From Olavius sp. associated proteobacterium Delta 1 (GTDB lineage Bacteria > Desulfobacterota > Desulfobacteria > Desulfobacterales > JAFDCJ01), in assembly GCA_902749685.1 (NCBI GenBank), contig CACVKW010000802.1:1-48335 (forward strand): a stretch of DNA of 48,335 bases, in the 5' to 3' direction. The notes below the pieces were generated by a model, which saw only the letters and a program-made list of their open reading frames with translations, made no database searches and was not told the origin of the DNA. The position numbers and the translations under genes are program-made. Below are positions 7,838 to 16,604 of this stretch, one piece after another; position 1 is the stretch's first letter; every line of letters starts with the position of its first letter.

Positions 7838-8725
7838 TCAGACTCCCCTCAGCTTTAATTTTTTCTCGCGTTTACCGCGTATTGCTGGAATGGCCAGGGC
7901 GATGACCACCATCAGGCCGGTTGCCATTTTGAGATCTGTCGGTGCCAGTCCCAGGCGCATGCCCAGGGCAATGATAAGCCGGTAGACAACCGATCCGACT
8001 ACGGCGGCTAATGTCAGCCTGACGACCGTGTGGGGTTTAATCAATGCTTCTCCGATGATAATCGATGCCAGCCCCGCCACAATCATACCGATACCCATCC
8101 CCACATCGGAAAACCCCTGGTCCTGGGCAATCAGGGCGCCGGCCAGGGCGACCATGCCGTTTGACAGACCCAGTCCAAAAATAGTTGCCTTATCGGTATC
8201 GACCCCCAGGGCGCGGATCATCTGCTCATTGTCGCCCGTTGCCCGAAGACCCAGGCCGTATTCGGTGTGGAGGAACACATCAATCAGTATCTTGCACACG
8301 GCAGCGATGACGAAAAAGAGGATTATTACCGGAATGTCACGCGACATATCCCATGCTTCAATTGGTGAGAAGATGGTCGGTCGGTTCAGCAGCGGGATGT
8401 TGGCACGACCCATTATTCTGAGATTAACGGAATAAAGGATGGTCATCATCAGGATGCCGGCCAGCAGGGAATTAATCTTAAATTTTGTGGCAAATATTCC
8501 GGTCAGGCACCCCGCAATAAAACCGGCCGCGATGGCGATCATAGTGGAAGACACCGGATCCATTCCGTCAAAGATCAGCCTGGCTGCGACAGCACCACCT
8601 AGCGGAAAGCTGCCATCAACTGTCAAATCGGGGAAGGACAGCACGCGAAAAGTAAATGCGATGCCAAGGGCCACCAGTGCATAAGCCAGGCCCTGTTCCA
8701 GAGATATGGGGATAATATTGAGCAT
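7838..8725 (-). CDS. ABC transporter permease
   Basis: A 295-residue integral membrane protein with about eight to nine hydrophobic helices. The opening EQGLAYALVALGIAFTFRVL, then SFPDLTVDGSFPLGGAVAA, is typical of the branched-chain-amino-acid-type permeases (BPD_transp_2) that work with ABC_sub_bind binding proteins. The central GLGLRATGDNEQMIRALGVD loop corresponds to the ATPase-contacting region (EAA-like) of this family. AACGAGGATC precedes the ATG. It ends 3 nt before the ATPase gene, so the two are translationally linked. The transported substrate is unknown; relatives have been linked to aromatic amino acids or nucleosides, but nothing here decides it. Confidence 0.9.
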   Translation of the reverse strand: MLNIIPISLEQGLAYALVALGIAFTFRVLSFPDLTVDGSFPLGGAVAARLIFDGMDPVSSTMIAIAAGFIAGCLTGIFATKFKINSLLAGILMMTILYSVNLRIMGRANIPLLNRPTIFSPIEAWDMSRDIPVIILFFVIAAVCKILIDVFLHTEYGLGLRATGDNEQMIRALGVDTDKATIFGLGLSNGMVALAGALIAQDQGFSDVGMGIGMIVAGLASIIIGEALIKPHTVVRLTLAAVVGSVVYRLIIALGMRLGLAPTDLKMATGLMVVIALAIPAIRGKREKKLKLRGV

Positions 8726-9041
8726 GCCGATCCTCGTTAATGACGCGTCGTGCTAATTCGATAACTGATTGGAGCTCTCGTGCTTTTTGTAACTTTATTC
8801 GTTCAACGCATCATTCCACTGTTCCAACATTCCTATTGAAGCGAAGCCCCTGACTTAAAAAGCCGCGTCCGGCATGCACCAAAAATGCCTTGACCTGAAT
8901 TGTGCCATTCTTGGCAGCAATGAGTTGCCAGATCCTGCGCGGCGCCAGAATCCACCCAACGATAGATCGGTTTTAACAGTTGCCGATTATTAAAAATTGC
9001 TCAATGCAGGCTCAGGGGACGCGGCTTGTCGTTATTCAGCC
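8726..9041. other. 316-bp gap inside the ABC operon, no gene seen
   Basis: No coding frame, tandem repeat or clear terminator is visible between the binding-protein and permease genes. A TGGCAG...TTGC string at 8910-8926 is 2 bp too wide for a sigma-54 promoter. The gap may set the ratio of binding protein to transporter or carry a second promoter, but I see no sequence signal for either. Confidence 0.5.
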
Positions 9042-10001
9042 CTATTTAACAACTTCATCAGCCATTTTGATGTATTTTTCATCAAGCATGACTCCCTGCG
9101 CTTTGGCGGCCTTAAGATTTACAACGAGTTTCAGCCTTTTCGTCAGACTGGATGGGACATCCCCTGCGGATTTACCGTCTTTAAGAATCTGAACTGCCTT
9201 CAGGCCGGCGGTGTAACCCACCTGGTAATAATCGAAACCCAACGCTGCAATCGAACCGCGCGGCACTGATTCGGTGCCGCCGCCGAAAAGGGGCTTGTTC
9301 TTGTCATTGCATACCTTCACAAGGGATTCGAAGGCTGAAACCACCGTATTATCGGAGATGATAAAGACAGCGTCTATCCGGTCGGCCAGCGATTGGGCCG
9401 CCATATGCACCTCGGCCGAGGTCGATACGGTCACCTCAATATATTCCAGCCCGAATTTTTTCATGGCCGCCCGGGCCCAGGTCATACTTTTAACTGAATT
9501 GGCGTCCCCGGCATTGTAGATGGTGCCCCACTTCTTGGCACCGGGCACCATTTCGTGGTGGAGTTTGACTTGTCGTTCATAGGGCCAGGCATCGGACACG
9601 CCGGTCACATTACCACCGGCAGGGCCCATGGTTTTTACCAGGCCGGCATCGACAGGATCTGTTACCGATGAGTAAACCACGGGGGTTTTGGTAATTACCT
9701 TGACAATTGCCTGGGAGGTGGGTGTTGCGATGCTGTGAACCAGGTCGAGGTCATCACCTTTAAACTTTCTGGCGATGGCCTGGGCATTTGACATATCACC
9801 CTGGGCATTCTGGTAATCGTATTTGGCATCGATGCCTGCATCTTTCAGGGCCTGCTCGAAGCCTTTCTGGTCTGCATCCAAGGCGGGGTGGGAAACAATT
9901 TGGGTAACGCCGATTTTATAGGTTTTTGCCAGGGCTGCTCCCGGAATAATTAGAGCAACAGTTGTCATAGCCACAACTAACCACTTTAAATTATTAGTCA
10001 T
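9042..10001 (-). CDS. ABC transporter substrate-binding protein (ABC_sub_bind family)
   Basis: A 319-residue periplasmic binding protein. The signal peptide is MTNNLKWLVVAMTTVALIIP followed by GAALA, then the mature KTYKIGVTQIVSHPALDADQ. Diagnostic family blocks are IVSHPALD, GFEQALKDAG, QNAQGD, IATPTSQA, PVVYSSVTDPVDAGLV and NVTGVSD. Such proteins capture a small ligand in the periplasm for the permease and ATPase encoded downstream. AAAGGAGACTAGA lies just before the ATG. It is the first gene of the operon, separated by a 316-bp gap from the permease, consistent with higher expression of the binding protein. Ligand unknown. Confidence 0.9.
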   Translation of the reverse strand: MTNNLKWLVVAMTTVALIIPGAALAKTYKIGVTQIVSHPALDADQKGFEQALKDAGIDAKYDYQNAQGDMSNAQAIARKFKGDDLDLVHSIATPTSQAIVKVITKTPVVYSSVTDPVDAGLVKTMGPAGGNVTGVSDAWPYERQVKLHHEMVPGAKKWGTIYNAGDANSVKSMTWARAAMKKFGLEYIEVTVSTSAEVHMAAQSLADRIDAVFIISDNTVVSAFESLVKVCNDKNKPLFGGGTESVPRGSIAALGFDYYQVGYTAGLKAVQILKDGKSAGDVPSSLTKRLKLVVNLKAAKAQGVMLDEKYIKMADEVVK

Positions 10002-10162
10002 TCTAGTCTCCTTTCCCTACTCCTTTTTCCTCCGTTAATATTGCTGAGCATGCTAACGATATAATCGGTGAAGTTTAAGAGAAATCATCCAATGTGTCAA
10101 GTGAGATTTAATAAATGAATGGCAATTAGATGTTTGGTCGTTATACACAGCGGTCAAATGTT

Positions 10163-11413
10163 TTACAATCTACCATCGGGTATTGGTTTTCCAGCCAGGA
10201 AAATACTGGATATCCCGACAAGATAAGCGGCAATAAAAAAATACAGGGCATATTGATAAGCGCCGGTATAATCATAAATCAAGCCGGAGGCATAGGTTCC
10301 GATGGCACCCCCAATGGCGTTGATCATCCACAGAATGCCCAGGAGAACGCCGAAGGATGCAAGACCGAAAAAATGCCCGACGGCTAATGGCAACAGGACG
10401 ACGACGCCACCCATTGCAAACCCGAAAATTGCTACATATAGCCAAAGCATGGCCATGCTGTTGAGATTGACGAGGACAAAAACCGCCAGGGCCTGGAGGC
10501 CAAAACAAAGCGTCACAACATATCGAAACGGCATAATTTCTGAGAAGCGGCCAAAACTCAACTTTCCCAGTCCCCCGATCCCGGCTGTCAGACCCAGTGC
10601 AGTGGCCGCTGTTGCCTGGGAGACGCCGGAGTCAATGATTAGCGGCACCTGATGCTGCAAAACACCTAGCTGGGCCATAGGGGCAAGGAAAAATGAAGCT
10701 GCAATGCACCAGAATGTTCGGCTGCGAAGCGCTGCACAGGACTGCCATCCGGTTGGATCATTTTTCGGAACACGATCTTCAGCTTTATTTACTGCGGTTT
10801 CGCGATTGTCACCGTCTGCAGACATACCCAGCTCGGCCGGGTTGCCCTTGATCACAAATTTGATAACCGGAAGTGCGATCACCCAAACCATCAATCCCAG
10901 AAAAATATAGGATGCTTTCCATCCAAAACGGGTTGTTATAGATCCCAGAAGGGGTGCCAGCAGCAAGCCGCCTGCAGAAATACCTACCAGCGCGGTCCCG
11001 GTTGCCGTTCCGCGTCGTTTGTTGAACCAGTTGGCCAGCAGACTGCTGACCGGGACCACCCCGATACCGCACAACATGAGGGCCAGGAAGGCATAGATGA
11101 TATAAAAATACCAGAGCGATCGGGTGAGACTGACCAGCAGAAAACAGGCACCGGAACCGATGGCGGCCAGGGTCATTACTTTTTTGGGACCGAAAGTCTG
11201 GGTTAGTTTTCCGACGCATGGTCCCATCAGGCCGCCGATAATAAAATGAATCGACATGGTTAAGGATATAGCCGCTCTATCCCAGCCGAACTCATTTTCA
11301 AGGGGTTTTATGAAAATGCTAAATGAATAAAACCCTGCGCCGGCAAACAGAAAACAAAGCACGAAACACGCTGCAACAATCCACCACCCATAAAATATCG
11401 TCGTCTTCTGCAT
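10163..11413 (-). CDS. MFS transporter, OFA/monocarboxylate-type
   Basis: A 416-residue inner-membrane carrier with twelve hydrophobic stretches in two halves. The N-terminus FYGWWIVAACFVLCFLFAGA and FSIFIKPLENEFGWDRAAIS are the hallmark of the oxalate/formate antiporter-like (OFA) and monocarboxylate MFS families. GPCVGKLTQTFGPKKVM is the loop 2-3 MFS motif. A charged central loop (about residues 200-225, ADGDNRETAVNKAEDR) links the two six-helix bundles. Likely substrates are small carboxylates, by family only. The ATG has a weak ribosome site. It is transcribed in the same direction as the ABC operon but separated by about 160 bp, and it follows the signalling island. Confidence 0.85.
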   Translation of the reverse strand: MQKTTIFYGWWIVAACFVLCFLFAGAGFYSFSIFIKPLENEFGWDRAAISLTMSIHFIIGGLMGPCVGKLTQTFGPKKVMTLAAIGSGACFLLVSLTRSLWYFYIIYAFLALMLCGIGVVPVSSLLANWFNKRRGTATGTALVGISAGGLLLAPLLGSITTRFGWKASYIFLGLMVWVIALPVIKFVIKGNPAELGMSADGDNRETAVNKAEDRVPKNDPTGWQSCAALRSRTFWCIAASFFLAPMAQLGVLQHQVPLIIDSGVSQATAATALGLTAGIGGLGKLSFGRFSEIMPFRYVVTLCFGLQALAVFVLVNLNSMAMLWLYVAIFGFAMGGVVVLLPLAVGHFFGLASFGVLLGILWMINAIGGAIGTYASGLIYDYTGAYQYALYFFIAAYLVGISSIFLAGKPIPDGRL

Positions 11414-11547
11414 CTGTGTGCCGGTTTAATTCGATCTCGCCCGTCGCATAGCTATCCGATATTGATAACCGTTTTAAATGTTGAACCGGGTACCTGTTTC
11501 AAATTGGAGAGAACATCCAAGTATCGAATGCACAGTGGGTTGTCAAT

Positions 11548-13470
11548 TTAAATTGATGACGGGAATCGCTTTGGCAACACGATCCTGAAACGGGACTCTG
11601 CACCGGGCTTGGAAACAACCGAAATTTTGCCGCCATGCTGCTCAATGATCTTTTTTGTAATAAAAAGCCCCAGTCCGGTTCCCTTGTTGCCTTTTGATGA
11701 GAAAAATAGGGTAAATAAATTTTTGCAGGTTTCACGGTCCATTCCGATACCATTGTCGGATATTTCAAAAAAGACGTGGTCCTGGTCCCGACCGGCACTG
11801 AAGATAATTTTATGTGCCATTTTGACATCATCTTCCAGACATGCATCCAGCGCATTTTCCAATATATTGATCAGCGCAATGCGCACGACGCCGGTATCAA
11901 TTTCGAAGTCTCCCATGGACTGCCCGAAATTACACTCAAATTCGACTCCCTGGGCTTTTATCTTTGGCTCCAGACCGGAAGCCACGTCGCAGACAAAATC
12001 GAAGACACTGATGCGCTCCCATACCAGCTCTCTTTCCTTGGCAAAAAACAGGATATTTTGAACCAGTGTTCGAATGCGGCCGACCGTTATCTTTACGGCA
12101 TCCCAGCCTTCCCTGACCCGGGTCGGGTCTTCCTTTGCAAAACCGGAATCTACCAGATACACCCCGCCGTCCAATCCGGTCAGCATGCTTTTTATTCCGT
12201 GAGATATCGAGCTTATTTTAAGCCCTAATGAAGAGAGGTGATCCTGCAATTGGCGAACCTGGGTGATGTTGGTGGACATTTCCATAACGTGGGTAACCTG
12301 GCCGGCGGCATTTCTCAGCGGAGCGGTCCAGATGAGGACATTGTAGCGCTCACCGCTTTTGGATGTCACCACCATCTCTGCCTGGTGCGATTTTTCGTCC
12401 TCAAACGTTTTGACGACCGGGCAGTTGGGGCAAGGCGTATCACGGTGTTTGTAAATTTCATAACAGTAAGACCCGACAGCGACATCAAAGTCTTCTTTAA
12501 ATCGCCGGTTGGCTGCGGTAAGTCGAAATTGATTATCCTGAACCGAGATGTAGCAGGGCACCTCATCGAAAAGCTGCTGGTAGCGTTGCTGGGTATGGAG
12601 CAGTTCTTCTCTGAGACGGCTTACTTCCGCCATATCAGCGGCTATTTCGACGACCAGTTCTACTTCACCGGCCTGGTTGCGAATGGGGGCGGTATGGACG
12701 ATGACCGGCGTTTGTTTACCGTTTACGTATTTAACGGTTGCCTTGGTTCGCTGACCTGTTTGGTTTTTAAACGTCTCGGCCGACGGACATTTATCGCGAT
12801 CACCTCGATCAGCGGTATATACGTCCCAGCTATTGGCGCCGGCCTTATCGCCCAGCCGGTCCCTGTATAGCTGATTGGCAGCCACAACTTTTAAATCGCG
12901 ATTGTGGATAGAGACAAAACAGGGCATTTCATTGAAATAATCAATGCCGCCTTCCAGATCACCGGCAATATTCCTCATGGCGGCGGACAGCCCTTCAACG
13001 GTCTGATCCACCGCGACCTGTCTTTCCATGGCTATTAATTGGGCGGATTTTTTCCGTACCAGTTCCTCGAGGTTTTCGGTGTATTCCCTTAACTTATTGC
13101 GCATCTGGATTTTTTCATGGGCTCTGTTCAGCGCAATTTCAAGTATATCATCATTGATGGGCTTGGTGACAAAATCAATGGCCCTGTATTTGAGGCTTTT
13201 TATAGCCAGTTCCATATCTCCATGGCCGGTAATCATAATGACTTCAGTATCCGGATTTTCTTGCTTGATTGATTGCAGAAGTTCGATGCCGTCCATACCC
13301 GGCATTTTAATGTCGGTCAGGACGATTGGCGGGGTTTCTTCACGGAAGATTTCGAGGGCCTGGTCTCCATTTTCAGCGGTGAACACTTCATATCCGATGT
13401 CGGATAGTGAAAGTCCGAGAACCTTACGAATACCCTCTTCGTCGTCCACCAGCAGTAGTTTTTTGTCCAT
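11548..13470 (-). CDS. receiver-PAS-PAS histidine kinase
   Basis: A 640-residue soluble kinase. Domains in order: receiver (4-117; acceptor Asp53 in LTDIKMPG, Lys103 in VTKP), coiled linker (118-150), a degenerate helix (151-175) resembling the phosphorylation helix of the related kinase at 22687-23832 but with Ala163 for His, PAS (about 180-285), PAS (about 296-405) with Cys336 and CPNC (347-350), then a kinase core with His424 in SSISHGIK, N-box Asn535, G1 DNGIGM (572-577) and GTGLGL near the end. No membrane segment, so it senses a cytoplasmic cue. It is the last gene of the Tmc operon region, 100 bp behind a lone receiver. The GGGCGGATTAATT motif abuts the ATG. Confidence 0.85.
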   Translation of the reverse strand: MDKKLLLVDDEEGIRKVLGLSLSDIGYEVFTAENGDQALEIFREETPPIVLTDIKMPGMDGIELLQSIKQENPDTEVIMITGHGDMELAIKSLKYRAIDFVTKPINDDILEIALNRAHEKIQMRNKLREYTENLEELVRKKSAQLIAMERQVAVDQTVEGLSAAMRNIAGDLEGGIDYFNEMPCFVSIHNRDLKVVAANQLYRDRLGDKAGANSWDVYTADRGDRDKCPSAETFKNQTGQRTKATVKYVNGKQTPVIVHTAPIRNQAGEVELVVEIAADMAEVSRLREELLHTQQRYQQLFDEVPCYISVQDNQFRLTAANRRFKEDFDVAVGSYCYEIYKHRDTPCPNCPVVKTFEDEKSHQAEMVVTSKSGERYNVLIWTAPLRNAAGQVTHVMEMSTNITQVRQLQDHLSSLGLKISSISHGIKSMLTGLDGGVYLVDSGFAKEDPTRVREGWDAVKITVGRIRTLVQNILFFAKERELVWERISVFDFVCDVASGLEPKIKAQGVEFECNFGQSMGDFEIDTGVVRIALINILENALDACLEDDVKMAHKIIFSAGRDQDHVFFEISDNGIGMDRETCKNLFTLFFSSKGNKGTGLGLFITKKIIEQHGGKISVVSKPGAESRFRIVLPKRFPSSI

Positions 13471-13571
13471 AATTAATCCGCCCGGGGAAAACCAAAATAT
13501 TTTCTTAAGATTTAAAAGAGCAAATATGATTTATCCATCCCTGAGCTCCTATTTTTAAGGGCGGAGTAATT
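13471..13571. repeat. 101-bp intergenic interval bounded by a 13-bp inverted repeat
   Basis: AATTAATCCGCCC (13471-13483) and GGGCGGAGTAATT (13559-13571) are inverted copies differing at one base. They fill the gap between the receiver gene and the kinase gene: one arm overlaps the receiver's stop codon, the other lies directly before the kinase ATG. The same pair, 298 bp apart, occurs at 42805-43102; single copies are at 20664-20676 and 34016-34028. Confidence 0.75.
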
Positions 13572-13920
13572 AGCCGATAGTATTTTTGACGATTCCGACC
13601 AGTTTTTCCGAATCAAAGGGTTTTCTTACAAACGCCACCGCATCTTTGATGGCGTGGTCACCATCTATTCCGCTGACCACGATTACCGGTATATCTTTTA
13701 ATTCCTTGTCCTTTCTAAGCTTGCGGTAAAATCTGGGACCCCATTCCCCGGGCATCTGCAGGTCAAGACAGATCAGGTCGGGCTTTTCTTCTTTGACGAC
13801 ATCCAACCCCTCCATGCTGCTGCCGGCACTGCAGGTGGCGTAACCATTATCACTGAAAACGGCCTTTAAATATTTAACAATTACCGGATCGTCATCAATA
13901 ATGAGAATCTTTTTTGGCAT
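13570..13920 (-). CDS. single-domain response regulator
   Basis: A 116-residue CheY-like receiver with no output domain. The acidic pocket IIDDDP (7-12), phospho-acceptor Asp53 in CLDLQMPG, Ser/Thr of VVVSG and Lys of VRKPFDSE are all present. The start at 13920 has GAGAGGAAAG upstream and begins directly with the first receiver strand (MPKKILIIDDD). It lies between tmcA and the receiver-kinase, so it probably acts in the same phosphorelay and is transcribed with the Tmc complex. Stand-alone receivers usually pass phosphate on or bind a target protein; the target is unknown. Confidence 0.85.
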   Translation of the reverse strand: MPKKILIIDDDPVIVKYLKAVFSDNGYATCSAGSSMEGLDVVKEEKPDLICLDLQMPGEWGPRFYRKLRKDKELKDIPVIVVSGIDGDHAIKDAVAFVRKPFDSEKLVGIVKNTIG

Positions 13921-13986
13921 GACTTTCCTCTCTTTCATGGAAGATACTTTAAAAAGCAAAACAAATCACGGTCTTTTTTTGTAACC

Positions 13987-14367
13987 TTATCTAACATGGC
14001 ATTTACCGCACATGATCGGGCCTTTCTTTTTTGCACGATGGCATCCTTTGCAGTTGAGATGGAAGGCCTTTTTTAAGCCAGGCTGATCATCGGTCGGATG
14101 TTCACTATGGCAGTCCGAACAAAGCTGGTCCTCAGACGACTCATCTTCCTGTATCTCTCCGCTTTCATAAATATGGTGGCATTCATTGCATTCCTCTATT
14201 TCAGCCGTCTCGTTGTGATCATCATGTTTAAATACCGCCGGGGGACGCTGCCTTTTTTGAAAACCATCGTCTTTAACCACCGCCATGTCTTCCTGTGATA
14301 GTGCCGGCAAAATCAGGAAAACCCAGATCGCCGGAACCATCAGAGTCAGTAGTAAATATTTTTTCAT
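13987..14367 (-). CDS. tmcA: tetrahaem cytochrome c3 of Tmc complex (TmcA-like)
   Basis: A 126-residue periplasmic cytochrome. The signal peptide is MKKYLLLTLMVPAIWVFLIL then PALSQ. The mature part carries four CxxCH haem motifs (CNECH, CSDCH, CKGCH, CGKCH), with extra His for axial ligation in KHDDHNE and HHIYESG, and a strongly acidic N-terminal half. Four haems in about 100 residues identify a class III cytochrome c3. In Desulfovibrio TmcA takes electrons from periplasmic hydrogenase via type I cytochrome c3. Its position directly behind the tmcB, tmcC and tmcD homologues supports the TmcA name over a soluble type I cytochrome. The start has AAAGGAG upstream. Confidence 0.85.
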   Translation of the reverse strand: MKKYLLLTLMVPAIWVFLILPALSQEDMAVVKDDGFQKRQRPPAVFKHDDHNETAEIEECNECHHIYESGEIQEDESSEDQLCSDCHSEHPTDDQPGLKKAFHLNCKGCHRAKKKGPIMCGKCHVR

Positions 14368-14385
14368 TCACAAGTCTCCTTTTAA

Positions 14386-15720
14386 TCAAACCGGTTTTTC
14401 CATGACTTCATATAAAATATCACTGATAAATTTAACTTCATACCCCAGCCCATAGTGATGATTAATATCTTCCAGGCCGCTGTGACAGTTATGACACGGA
14501 GCGATCAGGACTTTTGCGCCTCTGGATTTAGCTGCGAATAATTGTTCGGCCTTGATCCGGTTGCCATCCATGCGCGTGTTCTTGTAAGGAGGGCCGCAGT
14601 TGATTACACCGCCCCCGGCACCGCAGCAATAATTGTGTTCCCGGTTCGGGTGCATCTCGATCAGTTCATCACAAATGGCATTGACCACATAGCGAGCCTT
14701 ATCGGCCAATCCCCCACCCCGAATCACATTGCATGGATCGTGCAGGGTAACGGGGGGTTCGTATTTTTTGGTTACATTGATCCGGCCTTCTTTGATCAAT
14801 TCATAATAAAAATCTATGGCATGGACAATGGGAATCGGGGGCATGCGCCAGCCCAGCCAGCGGTTGCCCATATCATACACCGAGCGGAACGCGTGACCGC
14901 ATTCTCCCATGACGATTCTTTTGACCCTCAGCCGGGCGGCCGTTTCAAAATGGGCCCGTTTGACGCGCCCCATGATCTCGTTATCTCCGGTGTACATGGC
15001 CATGTCGCTGTTGTCCCAGCCGGGCGTGGCCGGCATGGTCCAGTTTACACCGGCGACATCCATAATGACAGCCGCCTGGTAGATAAGCTGGGCCTGAAAC
15101 TTCGGTTCCGGACCGATTACCGAATACATGATGTCGGCACCCTCTTTTTCCAGGGGGATCCGTAAGGTGGGTATTTCAGCCTGGGCTTCCTCTTCCTGCC
15201 ACTGAAGGGTATCCGGCCATTCATCATCTTTGACCCACATTTGATTCATGGTAGCGGCATGGCTGTGCGCGGTGTCTTGAATGTAAAGCGGGGTTACGCC
15301 AAGTAAATGGCAAATTCGCCGAACCGTCAGCATCAAATACGCGATGTCGATTCCAAACGGGCAATACATGGCACAGCGCTTACAGGCATTGCATTCGGTG
15401 GAGGCGATTTCCGATGCCCTTTGGATGAACCGGGCACTGACCCTGCCTTTGCTTTTTATCATCTGCCATAAGGTTTGTTTCACTTTGCCCACTGGTGAAT
15501 AGCGGGGATCCTTATCGTGGGAAAGGTAATAATGGCAGGCTTCCGAGCACAGTCCGCAGTGAATGCAGGTGTCGACATATGCTTTGAGGCGGGCGCCGGC
15601 TTCACCTTTTATTACCTTGTTGATCACTTTTTCAATCCGTTCGCTGGAAAGGTTTTGCGCCCCGATTTCCAGGCCCTGGTCCATCGTTATCTTTTCATTT
15701 TGTTGCGCAGGTTCAGCCAT
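14386..15720 (-). CDS. tmcB: Tmc complex iron-sulfur/CCG-domain subunit (TmcB-like)
   Basis: A 444-residue cytoplasmic iron-sulfur protein related to HdrD. Two [4Fe-4S] motifs are visible: CIHCGLCSEAC (Cys52, 55, 58, 62) and CNACKRCAMYC (110, 113, 116, 120). The second half carries cysteine-rich CCG-type elements: MGECGHAF, HDPCN, YCCGAGGG and IAPCHNCHSG, which in heterodisulfide-reductase relatives hold a non-cubane cluster. Within Tmc it should receive electrons from the membrane cytochrome b and pass them to a cytoplasmic thiol/disulfide acceptor. GGGAG precedes the ATG. It lies between tmcC (187-bp gap containing a degenerate repeat) and tmcA (18 bp). HmcF/DsrK-type paralogues are the alternative; gene order favours Tmc. 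Confidence 0.85.
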   Translation of the reverse strand: MAEPAQQNEKITMDQGLEIGAQNLSSERIEKVINKVIKGEAGARLKAYVDTCIHCGLCSEACHYYLSHDKDPRYSPVGKVKQTLWQMIKSKGRVSARFIQRASEIASTECNACKRCAMYCPFGIDIAYLMLTVRRICHLLGVTPLYIQDTAHSHAATMNQMWVKDDEWPDTLQWQEEEAQAEIPTLRIPLEKEGADIMYSVIGPEPKFQAQLIYQAAVIMDVAGVNWTMPATPGWDNSDMAMYTGDNEIMGRVKRAHFETAARLRVKRIVMGECGHAFRSVYDMGNRWLGWRMPPIPIVHAIDFYYELIKEGRINVTKKYEPPVTLHDPCNVIRGGGLADKARYVVNAICDELIEMHPNREHNYCCGAGGGVINCGPPYKNTRMDGNRIKAEQLFAAKSRGAKVLIAPCHNCHSGLEDINHHYGLGYEVKFISDILYEVMEKPV

Positions 15721-15797
15721 AATTGAAGTCTCCCTATACCCATTTGTCTTGTCATATATAATTGTTGAATAATTTGTTTCCCAAATTCATTTATGTC

Positions 15798-15828
15798 TAG
15801 CATCCGGCATCAAGCGTCCAACCCGCCA
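15798..15828. repeat. AGCATCC heptad repeat between tmcB and tmcC
   Basis: AGCATCC, GGCATCA, AGCGTCC, AACCCGC follow in 7-bp phase inside an operon. It is a short copy of the family expanded at 20540 and 48080. Confidence 0.65.
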
Positions 15829-15907
15829 GAGAAAATGATGAAAAGGATTTGATTGCCGCTCAGATCCTCAGCCTGCTACCCTAAACCCTATACCTTCAAC
15901 CTTTCTC

Positions 15908-16567
15908 CTACCAATCCCTGGCATGTCTTACCCCTCCGAACTCGGAACCCATATAGGCTCTGGTCAGCGGCGCAAACAGCATATGGCTCAAGCGGGTAAA
16001 CGGAATCGCCACCAGCATGATTTCTCCGCTGAGGATATGCAAAATGACGATGGTTTGATAATCAAACCACTGGTGATAAGCTATAAATCCCGTAATAAAT
16101 GGTGCGGCGACGATTGCCAGAATGATATAGTCAGAAGCAGAGGTAACATACTGAACCTCCGGGCTCACCAACCGTCTGACCAGAAAAAAAACGCAGCAGG
16201 CAATTACAATTACGGTCATAATTTCAGCTGCGGCTTCCGACAGGCTCCACCAGCTTAAACTCCAGGAATCATCGATCATCGTGACGTGTGCCAGCAGAAA
16301 TATCGGTGTTAACAATAGACAAATATGAAACGCGAAGGTGGCGAGCGTAAACAGCGGATGTCTTCTCATATTCTCGGCGCCAAATGGCGTACTCCAATGA
16401 AGAATGGAACGCAGACTGTACTTCAAGCTGAAATAGCTATAGATAAATGGCTCTTTTTTATGAATTAAAACGAACAGCTTGATCAGTCTGTAAAGGCTGC
16501 CACCGAAAAAAATAATAAATGCCGTCCATACCAGCGGGCCGCTTACAAAATTATACAGGCTGTGCAT
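15908..16567 (-). CDS. tmcC: Tmc complex membrane cytochrome b subunit (TmcC-like)
   Basis: A 219-residue integral membrane protein of the NarI/DsrM type with about five helices, starting MHSLYNFVSGPLVWTAFIIF. Likely haem ligands are His in TLATFAFHICLL and HVTMI, and in VILHILSGEIM and RLSHMLF, pairs of His on opposite helices as in di-haem cytochrome b. GGAGGGTTC precedes the ATG. It would carry electrons across the membrane between the periplasmic cytochrome (TmcA) and the cytoplasmic CCG protein (TmcB), with or without a quinone. Its place between the TmcD- and TmcB-like genes supports the assignment. Confidence 0.8.
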   Translation of the reverse strand: MHSLYNFVSGPLVWTAFIIFFGGSLYRLIKLFVLIHKKEPFIYSYFSLKYSLRSILHWSTPFGAENMRRHPLFTLATFAFHICLLLTPIFLLAHVTMIDDSWSLSWWSLSEAAAEIMTVIVIACCVFFLVRRLVSPEVQYVTSASDYIILAIVAAPFITGFIAYHQWFDYQTIVILHILSGEIMLVAIPFTRLSHMLFAPLTRAYMGSEFGGVRHARDW

Positions 16568-16604
16568 GAACCCTCCTTTTTGGTCTAATAATAAACCCGA
16601 TTCC

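Noticed and set aside
8910..8926. TGGCAG...TTGC string inside the ABC operon gap, possible sigma-54 promoter
   Set aside because: The two halves are 2 bp too far apart; sigma-54 spacing is strict.
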